Below, piece after piece: positions 4,377 to 11,615 of a DNA stretch of 13,065 nt. Numbering within the stretch: position 1 is the stretch's first letter; each line of letters opens with the position of its first letter. The position numbers and the translations under genes are program-made. The notes beneath the pieces were generated by a model. The model saw only the letters and a list, made by a program, of their open reading frames with translations, was not told the DNA's origin and ran no database searches. The DNA lies in contig JAMPHX010000037.1 of assembly GCA_023663205.1 (NCBI GenBank), positions 1-13,065 on the forward strand. The letters run 5' to 3'. The stretch is from Corallococcus sp. (GTDB taxonomy: Bacteria; Bacillota; Clostridia; Christensenellales; CAG-314).

Positions 4377-4661
4377 ATGGAAAACACAAAGCAAAACAAA
4401 TATCGTATACAAATCACGAATGTTGACACAGGAAAAGTGGAGATTGATGCAGAAACTAATTGCATCGTCGGCGCATTTGAAGACAAGAGTAAGGACGGAT
4501 ATTTGGGAATTGGAATAACATCAGCCAATGCAATGCCTATATGCCAAACAATTCTATCTGCGGAAAAAAGTATTGAAGAATTGTTGAAGAGTCATCCTGC
4601 GGTTATGAAGTTATATACGATTGTAAAGGCACTAAACATTTTCACGGAGGCAAAAGCATGA
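4377..4661 (+). CDS. Small early protein, unknown function
   Basis: A 94-aa protein. It starts as a likely beta sheet (KYRIQITNVDTGKVEIDAET, then CIVGAFED) with a Gly/Ile-rich stretch (GYLGIGITSANAMP) and ends in helices (ICQTILSAEKSIEELL, VMKLYTIVKALNIF). I do not recognise a family. AAGGAGAA lies upstream, and the stop overlaps the annealing-protein gene by ATGA, so it is co-translated with the recombination genes and may be an accessory to them. Confidence 0.68.
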   Translation: MENTKQNKYRIQITNVDTGKVEIDAETNCIVGAFEDKSKDGYLGIGITSANAMPICQTILSAEKSIEELLKSHPAVMKLYTIVKALNIFTEAKA

Positions 4662-5323
4662 ACACTGACGAAAAAATGGAAAACAACTATTTTGCAGCGT
4701 TGAACAAAATCAATGTTACAGAAAAGACTGAAAAGAAAAACGGTTTGACATACTTATCATGGGCTTGGGCTTGGGGCGAGGTTAAAAAGCAATACCCCGA
4801 AGCGCAGTACCATATTTACGAAAACGAGCAAGGTTGGAATTACTTTACCGACGGTAAAACGTGTTGGGTCAAGACAAGCGTTACAGTCAACGGCATCGAA
4901 CATATCGATTATTTGCCGGTTATGGATTTTAGAAATGCGTCTATACCCAAAGACAAGGTAACGAGTTTTGACGTTAACAAGGCTATACAACGCTCTATCA
5001 CAAAAGCCTGTGCGCGTCACGGATTGGGATTGTACATATATGCAGGCGAGGATTTACCGGAAGAGCCAACGCCGCAGCACGAAGAACCACCGAAACAAAC
5101 TTCGCCGGCACCCACGCCGCAACAACAAGCACCGGTTAACGTCAGTATAAACGATATAGTTCCGCCGACGGAAGAACAGTTGCGCGAACTTGTGTCTCTT
5201 GGAGGTACAATCGACGTAGTTGCGGATTATAACAAGGTGCCGCCATTCATGGTGACGGCAGACATGGTGCAAATACTGATTGACCGCAAGAAAAAGATAC
5301 TTGCAGGGGAGGGGCAAAAATGA
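4658..5323 (+). CDS. Single-strand annealing protein, Sak/DUF1071 type
   Basis: This 221-aa protein matches the DUF1071 (Sak-type) single-strand annealing family, which promotes annealing of complementary single strands in phage recombination and repair. The signature NGLTYLSWAWAWGEVKKQYP is at residues about 28-47, followed by the core G-x-D-Y-L-P-V-M-D-F and A-I-Q-R-S-I-T-K-A-C-A-R-H-G-L-G-L-Y-I-Y-A-G-E-D-L that ends the conserved domain near residue 133. After this comes a Pro/Gln-rich linker (residues about 134-158) and a short C-terminal helical region (TEEQLRELVSLGG to DRKKKIL), possibly for partner binding. GGAGG lies upstream and ATGA overlaps join it to genes on both sides, including its exonuclease partner. 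Confidence 0.9.
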   Translation: MNTDEKMENNYFAALNKINVTEKTEKKNGLTYLSWAWAWGEVKKQYPEAQYHIYENEQGWNYFTDGKTCWVKTSVTVNGIEHIDYLPVMDFRNASIPKDKVTSFDVNKAIQRSITKACARHGLGLYIYAGEDLPEEPTPQHEEPPKQTSPAPTPQQQAPVNVSINDIVPPTEEQLRELVSLGGTIDVVADYNKVPPFMVTADMVQILIDRKKKILAGEGQK

Positions 5324-6177
5324 TTAACTTTGTAAAAGAAACGCATCAATATTTTGACGGCGAAAAAGAACTAATGCCAGTCACGCAACTTATGAATAAA
5401 CACGGGCTTGCACCCAATTATCAATTTGTTGATGCTGACACATTGGAAAAGGCGAGCAAGCGCGGAAGCCTTATACACAAAGAAATCGAAGATTACAACA
5501 AAACCGGTGCGGTGGGATTTACTGCCGAATGTGAAAATTACGCAACTTATGTTACATCTAATAAGATTAACTGTCTTGGAAGCGAAGTAATGGTTTATAA
5601 CGACATTGTAGCAGGAACAATTGACATTTTGCTCAACGACCATGACGAGGTGATAATTGCTGACATCAAAACAACATCAATCTTGCATAAAGACGCAGTA
5701 AGTTGGCAGTTATCTATATACAACTATCTTATGGACAAAAAAGCGCAAAAGGCGCAAGCGTTCCATTTTGACAAAGACGGCAATTTAAAAGTTGTAGATA
5801 TTCCTTTTAAACCACTTGCAGAAATTGAAAGGTTGCTCGATTGCGAACGCGCAGGGGTGATTTATCAGCAAAACCTGCTTGTCGACAGTAACCAGTTGGC
5901 TATTATCACGGAAGCGGAGCAAATCATTGCCGAAGCCGACTCAATGAAAAAGGCGGCAGAGGAACGAATGAGTATAGTTAAGAAAGCACTAATCCAAGCA
6001 ATGGAAGAGAAAGGAATTAAAACTTTTGAAACCGACGCTATTAAATTGACATACGTTGCACCTACCAGTCGGACATCGATTGACAGCACGAAGTTAAAAA
6101 AAGACCTGCCGGACATCGCTGCACGATATCAAAAAACAACCGAGGTTAATGCGAGTTTACGAATCGCGTTGAAATAA
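5320..6177 (+). CDS. PD-(D/E)XK exonuclease, recombination partner
   Basis: A 285-aa protein with a RecB/lambda-exonuclease-like fold. RGSLIHKEIE carries His53 and Glu55, and Glu89 lies in GSEVMVYND. GTIDIL holds Asp102, and ADIKT holds Asp115 and Lys117, the D-x-K core. Gln130 lies in SWQLSIYNYL. All expected catalytic residues are present. The C-terminal third (residues about 195-285) is a separate helical and coiled module (EAEQIIAEADSMKKAAEER) ending in KLTYVAPTSRTSIDSTKLKK, a tail common in phage proteins of this type. It probably degrades one DNA strand to produce the substrate for the Sak-like annealing protein next to it. Translation is coupled by ATGA to the gene before and overlaps the gene after. 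Confidence 0.9.
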   Translation: MINFVKETHQYFDGEKELMPVTQLMNKHGLAPNYQFVDADTLEKASKRGSLIHKEIEDYNKTGAVGFTAECENYATYVTSNKINCLGSEVMVYNDIVAGTIDILLNDHDEVIIADIKTTSILHKDAVSWQLSIYNYLMDKKAQKAQAFHFDKDGNLKVVDIPFKPLAEIERLLDCERAGVIYQQNLLVDSNQLAIITEAEQIIAEADSMKKAAEERMSIVKKALIQAMEEKGIKTFETDAIKLTYVAPTSRTSIDSTKLKKDLPDIAARYQKTTEVNASLRIALK

Positions 6178-6716
6178 TGATGGAAAAGACTTTTGAATTT
6201 GATGCTATAAACTTGTTGACCGATTATGAGGGCAACGCACAACTTATTTGTTCGATTTCAAAGGCGTACAAGCAGACGGCTCAAAAAGCCGTCTCGGACG
6301 CCAAAGAACGGCTCAAACAAGGCAAAAAGATGTGCATAGGCATTGAACAAACGCGCAAACGCAGAAGTATCGACGCAAACGCTTATTTCCACGTATTGGC
6401 AAACAAGATTGCCGAAGCAATGCGATTAGGCGACGAGGAAGTCAAACAGAGATTGGTGCTGGATTACGGAACGCCGATAGCCGTTGCGACATTTCCGAAA
6501 GAAGCGAAAGCGGCGGATTATTGGAGTTATGCAAAGTATATCGGTGAAACTACTACGGGAGCGCAATATATGCTGTACAAGCCCACTCATACGCTTGACA
6601 GTAAGGAAATGGCGCGGCTTATAGACGGCGCGGTGCAAGAGGCAAAAGCGCTTGGAATCGAGACTATGACGCCGAGAGAATTAGCGCAATTAGGAGGGGT
6701 TAACAGTGGCGAATGA
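6177..6716 (+). CDS. NinB-like recombination protein
   Basis: A 179-aa protein resembling the phage NinB (orf family) group. QTRKRRSIDANAYFHVLANK (residues about 58-77) matches its R-S-x-D-x-N-A-x-F motif, followed by a conserved G-x-x-x-x-E-V-K and a C-terminal T-x-x-L-x-S-K-E-M-x-R-L-I-D segment (YKPTHTLDSKEMARLIDG). NinB/Orf proteins bind single-stranded DNA and assist phage recombination, which agrees with its place after Sak and the exonuclease. The first ATG (6177) overlaps the previous stop; a second ATG at 6180 is equally possible. It ends within the start of the next gene. Family assignment is from motifs only. Confidence 0.75.
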   Translation: MMEKTFEFDAINLLTDYEGNAQLICSISKAYKQTAQKAVSDAKERLKQGKKMCIGIEQTRKRRSIDANAYFHVLANKIAEAMRLGDEEVKQRLVLDYGTPIAVATFPKEAKAADYWSYAKYIGETTTGAQYMLYKPTHTLDSKEMARLIDGAVQEAKALGIETMTPRELAQLGGVNSGE

Positions 6717-7047
6717 ACTAACAGCGAAAAACCGCGAACGGCTCAACGAGATGTACGCGTTGCTTAAACAGCGAACCTACTCCAAAGAGGAGTTGTGCAA
6801 GTTGTTTGACACGGGCGAACGGCAGGTGCGGTTAATGGTAAGCACGATAGCAAAACGTCGTCCCATAATAACTACGAGCGACAGCAAAGGTTATCGCGCT
6901 GCGGTAACGGTTAAGGACTACGAAGATGCCCGACACTCTTGGGCGGAACTGTCAAGCAGACAGCAAGAATTAGAGGAGCGATGCAGACCATTGATAGAGT
7001 TCTGCGAGAAATGCCAAGAAATGAAAAAGGAGAAAGAAGCAATATGA
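6706..7047 (+). CDS. Small winged-helix protein
   Basis: A 113-aa protein with a GTG start at 6706, preceded by AGGAGGGG. Residues about 10-70 look like an HTH or winged helix: RLNEMYALLKQRTYSKEELCKLF, TGERQVRLMVSTIAKRRPII as the recognition helix, and SDSKGYRAAV as the wing. The C-terminal part is a charged helix with cysteines (SRQQELEERCRP, FCEKCQEMKKEKE), a possible coiled coil. Similar small proteins occur between recombination and SSB genes in Bacillota phages; the exact role is unknown. Its stop overlaps the SSB start. Confidence 0.7.
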   Translation: MANELTAKNRERLNEMYALLKQRTYSKEELCKLFDTGERQVRLMVSTIAKRRPIITTSDSKGYRAAVTVKDYEDARHSWAELSSRQQELEERCRPLIEFCEKCQEMKKEKEAI

Positions 7048-7418
7048 ACAGATGGTGCGGTATAGGAAATTTAACGCGCGACGTGGAAACTCGTGCGACA
7101 GGGCAACATACGGTCGCAAAATTTACGATAGCAATTAACACCGGCAAGGACAGCGCGGCGTTGTTTATTGACGTTAACGCGTGGAATCAACTTGGACAGA
7201 ACTGCGCGAAGTTTTTGCGAAAAGGCAGCAAGGTTGGCGTAGTCGGAAGAATTAACGTGTACAGTTACGAGCATAACGGCGAGAATCGGAAGGGCTTCAA
7301 TATCGAAGCGGAGCAGGTAGAGTTTTTAAGTGCACCGGTTGCGCAGACCGCCCAAGAACCCGAGACGGTAGACACGTTAAAAGAACAGCAAGTCGTTGAC
7401 GACGATATGCCTTTTTAG
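7044..7418 (+). CDS. ssb: Single-stranded DNA-binding protein
   Basis: This 124-aa protein is a single-strand DNA-binding protein. The OB fold covers residues about 1-96: NRWCGIGNLTRDVE, VAKFTIAINTG, FIDVNAWNQLGQNCAKFLRKG (the usual A-x-N-x-x-K-Y-L-x-K-G region), VVGRINVYSY. A short acidic linker leads to the canonical tip DDDMPF (residues 119-124), which binds replication and repair partners. I chose the ATG at 7044, which overlaps the preceding stop (ATGA) and has AAGGAGAAA upstream, rather than a longer frame from 6939. It is close to the minimum length for bacterial SSBs because the linker is short. Confidence 0.95.
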   Translation: MNRWCGIGNLTRDVETRATGQHTVAKFTIAINTGKDSAALFIDVNAWNQLGQNCAKFLRKGSKVGVVGRINVYSYEHNGENRKGFNIEAEQVEFLSAPVAQTAQEPETVDTLKEQQVVDDDMPF

Positions 7419-7430
7419 AGCGGGTGGAGT

Positions 7431-8018
7431 ATGAGCAGCAAAGATTATTTTGAGATAAAGCAAGCGGAACAGGAATTCAAAACGAAGTGGCTCAAAGTAA
7501 ATCCGTACTTAACGGACGACAGCGGAATATACATGCTGACACGGCAAAACGAGGAAGGGTTTAAATTTGCGTACATAGGTCAAGCGCGTCATGTGTTGAC
7601 GCGTTTGGCGCAGCACCTCAAAGGTTGCGACCAGCACATAGACCTGTCGCTAAAAAAACACGGGCTTTGGGACGGCAGCACCAATCCTTACGGATGGTTT
7701 GTACAAGCAGTAAAGATAGACGAACAGCAACTTGACGAGTACGAGCGCAAGTACATCAAGCACTATGCGGATTACGGCTACCAACTACGCAACAAGACAA
7801 GCGGCAGTCAAGGCAAAGGCAAGAAAGGCATTGCGGAAAACAAGCCTGCAAAGGGCTACTACGACGGCAAAAAACAAGGCAGGGCGGACGTAATAAAAGA
7901 GTTGCAGAAGTATGCGAAATACGTTGAAATAACGCCCGTAGACGACAAGAAGTTGTCAAAACGAATGTGCGAAAAGTTTTGTGAAATAATAGGAGAAAAA
8001 GAAGATGGCAAAGGCTAA
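7431..8018 (+). CDS. GIY-YIG nuclease
   Basis: A 195-aa protein with a full GIY-YIG domain near its start: G32-I-Y34 and Y48-I-G50 (AYIGQA), Arg58 in LTRLAQHL, Glu105 in the helix LDEYERKYIKHY, and Asn121 in YQLRNKTSG. Such nucleases cut DNA with one metal. This one has a C-terminal basic tail (GKGKKGIAENKPAKGYYDGK, residues about 128-147) and a helical end, similar to free-standing phage GIY-YIG proteins of unknown target. It is within the operon, between ssb and the initiator, with the stop overlapping the next gene by 14 bases. It may be a homing-type or a repair or junction-processing enzyme. Confidence 0.9.
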   Translation: MSSKDYFEIKQAEQEFKTKWLKVNPYLTDDSGIYMLTRQNEEGFKFAYIGQARHVLTRLAQHLKGCDQHIDLSLKKHGLWDGSTNPYGWFVQAVKIDEQQLDEYERKYIKHYADYGYQLRNKTSGSQGKGKKGIAENKPAKGYYDGKKQGRADVIKELQKYAKYVEITPVDDKKLSKRMCEKFCEIIGEKEDGKG

Positions 8019-8748
8019 ATTACAGCGTGAAAGCGTGGTGTTTTATCGGAGTTTTTTTGAGGCGATAAAGGAACTCGAACCGCTGCAACAAGCAGAAGTA
8101 TACAACGCGATATTCGAGTACGGTTTGAACGGAATCGAGCCGAAAATAAGCGGCGTGGCAAAGTTAGCATTTACGCTTATACGTCCGCAGTTAGAGGCAA
8201 ATAACGTCAGATACACAAACGGTTGCAAGGGCGCGGAGTACGGTCAAAGAGGCGGTAGACCGAGAAAGACGGCGGAAGAAGAAACAACTCAAAATAACCC
8301 CGTCGGGGTTTCGGAAAATGCCAAAACGGAAACCCCTAAAAAACCCCAAAATAACCCCACTGGGGTTGTTGGTAAAAACCCCACACAAACCCCTAATGTA
8401 AATGAAAAGGATAATGTAAATGATAATGATAATGTTAAGGATAATGAAAATGATAATGAAAAGAAAAAGGAAAGACAGGACTTACGCGCAGGCGCGTGCG
8501 AGGGTGAGGGGTGGTGTCGTCCGATTCCTACGTTAAAAGAAGTTGTCAGTTTTGCAGAGTTCCGAAACTCGTCTGTTAATCCGCAGAGTTTCTACGATAC
8601 ATTCGCCACCACTACGCCGCCGTGGACAGACCCGAATGGAAAACACATAGTTGATTGGCAACGCGTATTCCTTGCGTGGGAAAAACGTGATAACGCTCGG
8701 AACGAAATGCAACCTAACAAGCAAATTGATTTCGGAGACGAGATATGA
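8005..8748 (+). CDS. DnaD-like replication initiator/replisome organizer
   Basis: A 247-aa protein. Residues about 10-87 match a DUF6291-type N-terminal domain (FYRSFFEAIKELEPLQQAEV, then FTLIRPQLEANNVRY and the strongly conserved G-x-x-G-x-x-x-G-x-R-G-G-R-P). The middle is a low-complexity linker rich in Asn-Pro and Asp-Asn (residues about 94-157). The C-terminal domain has PTLKEVVSFAEFRNSSVNPQ, then SFYDTF and GKHIVDWQRVFLAWEKR, the pattern of phage replisome organizers. Such proteins bind the origin and pass on the helicase with help from DnaC. The linker coding DNA carries the repeats described separately as an origin candidate. The start overlaps the GIY-YIG gene; the stop overlaps the DnaC-like gene by ATGA. 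Confidence 0.83.
   Translation: MAKAKLQRESVVFYRSFFEAIKELEPLQQAEVYNAIFEYGLNGIEPKISGVAKLAFTLIRPQLEANNVRYTNGCKGAEYGQRGGRPRKTAEEETTQNNPVGVSENAKTETPKKPQNNPTGVVGKNPTQTPNVNEKDNVNDNDNVKDNENDNEKKKERQDLRAGACEGEGWCRPIPTLKEVVSFAEFRNSSVNPQSFYDTFATTTPPWTDPNGKHIVDWQRVFLAWEKRDNARNEMQPNKQIDFGDEI
8296..8458 (+). repeat. Candidate replication origin: phased AACCCC iterons and an AT-rich GATAATG tract
   Basis: AACCCC occurs at 8296, 8331, 8342, 8353, 8377 and 8388. Three pairs of neighbours are exactly 11 bases apart. GGGGTT on the same strand at 8305 and 8362 makes two short hairpins with AACCCC. Immediately after it, an AT-rich tract holds GATAATG at 8410, 8422, 8428, 8440 and 8452, always at multiples of 6. 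An iteron array next to an easily melted tract inside an initiator gene is the known arrangement of lambda-type and many Bacillota phage origins. Part of the periodicity reflects coding of Asp-Asn and Asn-Pro repeats. Confidence 0.55.
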
Positions 8749-9494
8749 CATGGGAAGATTTCACGGATTTGCAGGTCAAGTGGATGAACGACGAAGCGGG
8801 GCAGTTAGACGACGGATTCGACTGCGCTGTTTGTAAGAATCGCGGTTTTACGTTCCACAGCGACGGCAAAGGCATATACACGAAAGAGTGCAACTGTATG
8901 GCGCGCAGATACACGGCTCGTCGGGCAAAGCGGAGCGGGTGCGCAGATTTGCTTAAAGTGTTTAACTTCGGCAACTACAAGACGGACACGGATTGGCGCA
9001 AAGATATCTCCTCAAAGGCAAAGGAGTTTAGCAAATGCGACAGGGGTGTATTTTATATCGGCGGGCAGGTCGGAAGCGGCAAAACGCACATATGTACCGC
9101 GATAGTCAATGCGCTTATCGAGCGCGGTAAAGAGTGCCGGTATGTAGTTTGGAGAGATATGCTGACGCGTATCAACAGCACCGTAGATAACTCGGAGTTG
9201 TTTGAGGCGACCATTGACGAGTACGTTCAAACCGAGGTGCTGTACATTGACGACTTTTTCAAAACTTCGCCGAGCGCTGCGGAGATAGACAAAGCATTTC
9301 GCGTCATCAACGGGCGCTACAACAAGTACCTCGGAGGAGCGAAAACATTTACAATTATATCGGCGGAAAAGACATTATCGCAACTTGTAGCGATTGACGA
9401 AGCGGTTGCAAGTCGGTTAAAGCAGATTGCCGGCGATTACTTTGTGAGCGTCAAACATGACCCACAACGGAATTATCGGCTATATGGGAAATAA
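8745..9494 (+). CDS. DnaC-like helicase loader ATPase
   Basis: A 249-aa AAA+ protein that would load the host or phage replicative helicase at the origin. Walker A GQVGSGKT lies at residues 107-114, Walker B VLYIDD at 165-170, and a sensor-1-like TIISAEKTL near 203-211. A late Arg (R224, in VASRLKQ) is a candidate arginine finger. The N-terminus carries a cysteine pair C27-x2-C30 and a CNC at 49-51, a possible zinc site common in phage DnaC-like loaders (CAVCKNRGF). Its ATG overlaps the stop of the initiator gene, so initiator and loader are made together. Confidence 0.93.
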   Translation: MTWEDFTDLQVKWMNDEAGQLDDGFDCAVCKNRGFTFHSDGKGIYTKECNCMARRYTARRAKRSGCADLLKVFNFGNYKTDTDWRKDISSKAKEFSKCDRGVFYIGGQVGSGKTHICTAIVNALIERGKECRYVVWRDMLTRINSTVDNSELFEATIDEYVQTEVLYIDDFFKTSPSAAEIDKAFRVINGRYNKYLGGAKTFTIISAEKTLSQLVAIDEAVASRLKQIAGDYFVSVKHDPQRNYRLYGK

Positions 9495-9536
9495 ATGCGG
9501 GACACTCACTTTTTTGAGCCGAAAAAGGAATACAAA

Positions 9537-9773
9537 ATGAATGAGCACAATACTTCAAATCAGAGAAACATTTCAATCAGTTTAAACACATTGTGCATTA
9601 TAGTCTTTTTGATTTTTATGATTTTAAAACTATGTAACGTAATTACTTGGAGTTGGGTAATTGTATGTATACCTCTCTATGTCATTGCGGGAATATGGGT
9701 TTTAACGATTTTAATTGTGGCTATTATGGTCATAGCCGAAATTGTTATAGCCAAGAGAAAAAACAGAAAATGA
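9537..9773 (+). CDS. Small integral membrane protein
   Basis: A 78-aa protein. The ATG at 9537 has AAGGA 8 bases upstream; an earlier in-frame ATG at 9495, one base after the previous stop, would add 14 polar residues but has only a weak GGGAA. A polar N-terminus is followed by a hydrophobic segment at about 16-33 (LNTLCIIVFLIFMILKL) and a longer one at about 40-72 (VIVCIPLYVIAGIW, then IVAIMVIAEIVIA), which may be one or two membrane passes, and a basic tail KRKNRK. There is no recognised family. The gene overlaps the methyltransferase start by ATGA. Base composition here is more AT-rich than in its neighbours, hinting at a separate origin. Confidence 0.65.
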   Translation: MNEHNTSNQRNISISLNTLCIIVFLIFMILKLCNVITWSWVIVCIPLYVIAGIWVLTILIVAIMVIAEIVIAKRKNRK

Positions 9774-11029
9774 AACGAATATTGCTCGGTGGCAGCCCAT
9801 GTACTCACTGGTCGATTGCGCAGAAGAACAACCGTGAAACACAACCGAATAGCGGTATCGGCTGGGAACTTTTCAAGAACTATCTCATAGCCAAAGAGAA
9901 ATTTAAGCCGGATTACTTCTTGTACGAAAATAACGTGTCGGCAGCGCTACCGATTAAAAACGAGATAAAGAAACAACTCGGCGTATGGGACGGCACATTT
10001 TTAATGCCGTACACGGATGTGCGGTATATCGAAATCAATTCGGCTTTGGTAGCGGCACAAAACCGCGAAAGGTTTTATGTCCATAACTGCGGAGAGGTCG
10101 GGCAGCCGAAAGACAGAGGAATACTTTTGCGCGATGTGTTGGAAAGTGGATTGACCGACAAGAACAAGGCTTATTGCTTAAAGCACCAAGCGGGGAATGC
10201 GCGGGATTACTTTAAGAAACATCATACGCAAGTTGCGTTTGAGCGAATACCCGAATATGGAAAAGGAGACAAGTCGCGTTCTGTAATAGCAGGGTACGCT
10301 TGTAAAGGCGACGGCGAGGGTAGTCTTTTAGATAAATGCTTTACGGACAACCCGAACAAGCAAAAGGTTGATTATGTGGCAGAACGCTGTATCTTCCAAA
10401 ATCCGCACGGCTATAACGACGGCGGTATGAAGCATGACAAAACACCGACATTGACCGCAAACGGCTGTTGGCAAGAAAATAATAAAGTGGTTGAGCCATT
10501 ACCCGCTTATACCATAGCCGTAGAGTTTGACGATAACGGCAGACCGACAAAAGCAATGTCTTACGCCGACGGTAAGTTACACACGGTCTACGAAGTCAAG
10601 GACGGCAAGATAACGATTAAAGGCAAAGAGTACCCTATAAAACTCGCAGACGGCTATTACATAATTCGCAAGTTGACAGTCAATGAATGTCGCAGATTGC
10701 AGACAATTCCCGATTGGTACAAAATGCCGTGTAGCGATACGCAGAATTATAAGATGCTTGGCAACGGCTGGACTATCGAAGTTATTAAACACATACTGTC
10801 GCATATTCCCGGCATCGCAAAAGGCGAGCCGATAGAGGTGCTGTCAATGTATGACGGGCAAAGTTGTGGACAGATAGCCTTAAAGGAACTCGGTGCAAAC
10901 GTCATAAGTTATTACGCAACGGAAATAGACAAGTACGCGATACAAACAACGCAAGCGAATTTCCCGAACACGATACAGTTGGGTGACGCGTTTCAAGTGC
11001 GCGACGCGGATTGGAGATTACCGCTATGA
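9770..11029 (+). CDS. Circularly permuted C5 cytosine DNA methyltransferase
   Basis: A 419-aa C5-type DNA methyltransferase with its motifs in a rotated order. Motif IV, GGSPC with catalytic Cys11, is at the very N-terminus. Motif VI is YENN (Glu53), motif VIII is QNRERFY (Gln97, Arg99, Arg101), then a long variable target-recognition region to about residue 295. Motif IX is RKLTVNECRRLQ (about 300-310) and motif X is YKMLGNG (about 327-333). Only after these come motif I VLSMYDG (357-363), motif II with Glu385 (TEIDKYAI) and motif III with Asp406 (QLGD), before a stop. All motifs are present, so it should be active. I chose the ATG at 9770, in the ATGA overlap, because upstream residues are out-of-frame reading of the membrane gene. 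There is no restriction partner, so it probably protects phage DNA. Confidence 0.92.
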   Translation: MKRILLGGSPCTHWSIAQKNNRETQPNSGIGWELFKNYLIAKEKFKPDYFLYENNVSAALPIKNEIKKQLGVWDGTFLMPYTDVRYIEINSALVAAQNRERFYVHNCGEVGQPKDRGILLRDVLESGLTDKNKAYCLKHQAGNARDYFKKHHTQVAFERIPEYGKGDKSRSVIAGYACKGDGEGSLLDKCFTDNPNKQKVDYVAERCIFQNPHGYNDGGMKHDKTPTLTANGCWQENNKVVEPLPAYTIAVEFDDNGRPTKAMSYADGKLHTVYEVKDGKITIKGKEYPIKLADGYYIIRKLTVNECRRLQTIPDWYKMPCSDTQNYKMLGNGWTIEVIKHILSHIPGIAKGEPIEVLSMYDGQSCGQIALKELGANVISYYATEIDKYAIQTTQANFPNTIQLGDAFQVRDADWRLPL

Positions 11030-11187
11030 AACTACAAACAATCGCAGACTACGAAGCCGAGTGCGCCCGTGTCGAGGCAATAATAGCGAAGTCGAGCCGT
11101 CGAGCGAAAGGCGGCTGGATTAAATACCTGCACAGGCTTTGGAAGGAAATGCAGGAGTACAAGAAAAACAAGGAGCAAACACAATGA
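11026..11187 (+). CDS. 53-aa basic small protein
   Basis: A short frame below usual gene-calling limits. Its ATG overlaps the methyltransferase stop (ATGA) with GGAG 10 bases upstream, and its own stop overlaps the next gene start by ATGA. The product is helical and basic (LQTIADYEAECARVEAIIAK, then RAKGGWIKYLHRLWKEMQEY), possibly nucleic-acid-binding. No family is recognised. Tight coupling on both sides is the main argument that it is real. Confidence 0.6.
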   Translation: MKLQTIADYEAECARVEAIIAKSSRRAKGGWIKYLHRLWKEMQEYKKNKEQTQ

Positions 11188-11525
11188 ATGTTTACAAAGA
11201 CTATTTAGGATTTGAGTTTGACAAAATATTTTGGAGTAGGCTCGTGCCGATACATATAGCAAGTGATGGTCTTTATCGGTGCGACTGTTGCAACAAATTT
11301 CCGCACGAGTGCATTAACAAAAAGAGCGCCGCGGAATACGATAAGATACGCCGAATAGTTGATATTGAACGCGAAGGATTTGGCGTTAGTAGTTATCTTT
11401 ACCCGATTAGGCATACGGGCTATTTAAGAGCAGATATGTTTTACGATGCTGATTTGATTTGGAAGATACAAAGAGAATTGGCGCGTGTAGCCGGTTTTGA
11501 ACTTAAAAGAAGTAGTTTTTTTTGA
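11184..11525 (+). CDS. Small protein with cysteine cluster, unknown function
   Basis: A 113-aa protein. The ATG at 11184 has AAGGAG upstream; a longer frame from 11139 would overlap the 53-aa gene. RCDCCNKFPHEC gives Cys33, 35, 36 and 43 with His41, a plausible zinc-binding knuckle. The rest is mixed (EYDKIRRIVDIEREGF, DADLIWKIQRELARV). I do not recognise a family. It is part of a series of small coupled genes after the methyltransferase that differ between related phages. Confidence 0.65.
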   Translation: MNVYKDYLGFEFDKIFWSRLVPIHIASDGLYRCDCCNKFPHECINKKSAAEYDKIRRIVDIEREGFGVSSYLYPIRHTGYLRADMFYDADLIWKIQRELARVAGFELKRSSFF

Positions 11526-11537
11526 GGTGATACAACA

Positions 11538-11615
11538 ATGAAACATAACACGCGAAAGCAATTTACAAAGGCGAGAAACAAGACGATAGCGGAATTAGAA
11601 AAGGAGAATAGATAA
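11538..11615 (+). CDS. Possible 25-aa basic peptide
   Basis: An ATG with GAGGTGA 8 bases upstream opens 25 codons (MKHNTRKQFTKARNKTIAEL and five more), ending in a TAA shared with the next ATG. The 3' end of the frame contains the AAGGAG ribosome binding site of the next gene. It could be a true micro-gene or a leader peptide that couples translation. Confidence 0.42.
   Translation: MKHNTRKQFTKARNKTIAELEKENR

Noticed and set aside
6939..7043. Longer SSB start at 6939
   Set aside because: It lies inside the wHTH gene, and the SSB fold begins directly at MNRWCGIG with a ribosome binding site before 7044.
9647..9769. 41-residue N-terminal extension of the methyltransferase frame
   Set aside because: It overlaps the membrane-protein gene in another frame, lacks a ribosome binding site, and the Cys/His/Gly-rich reading looks like out-of-frame translation. 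The ATG at 9770 in the ATGA overlap fits better.
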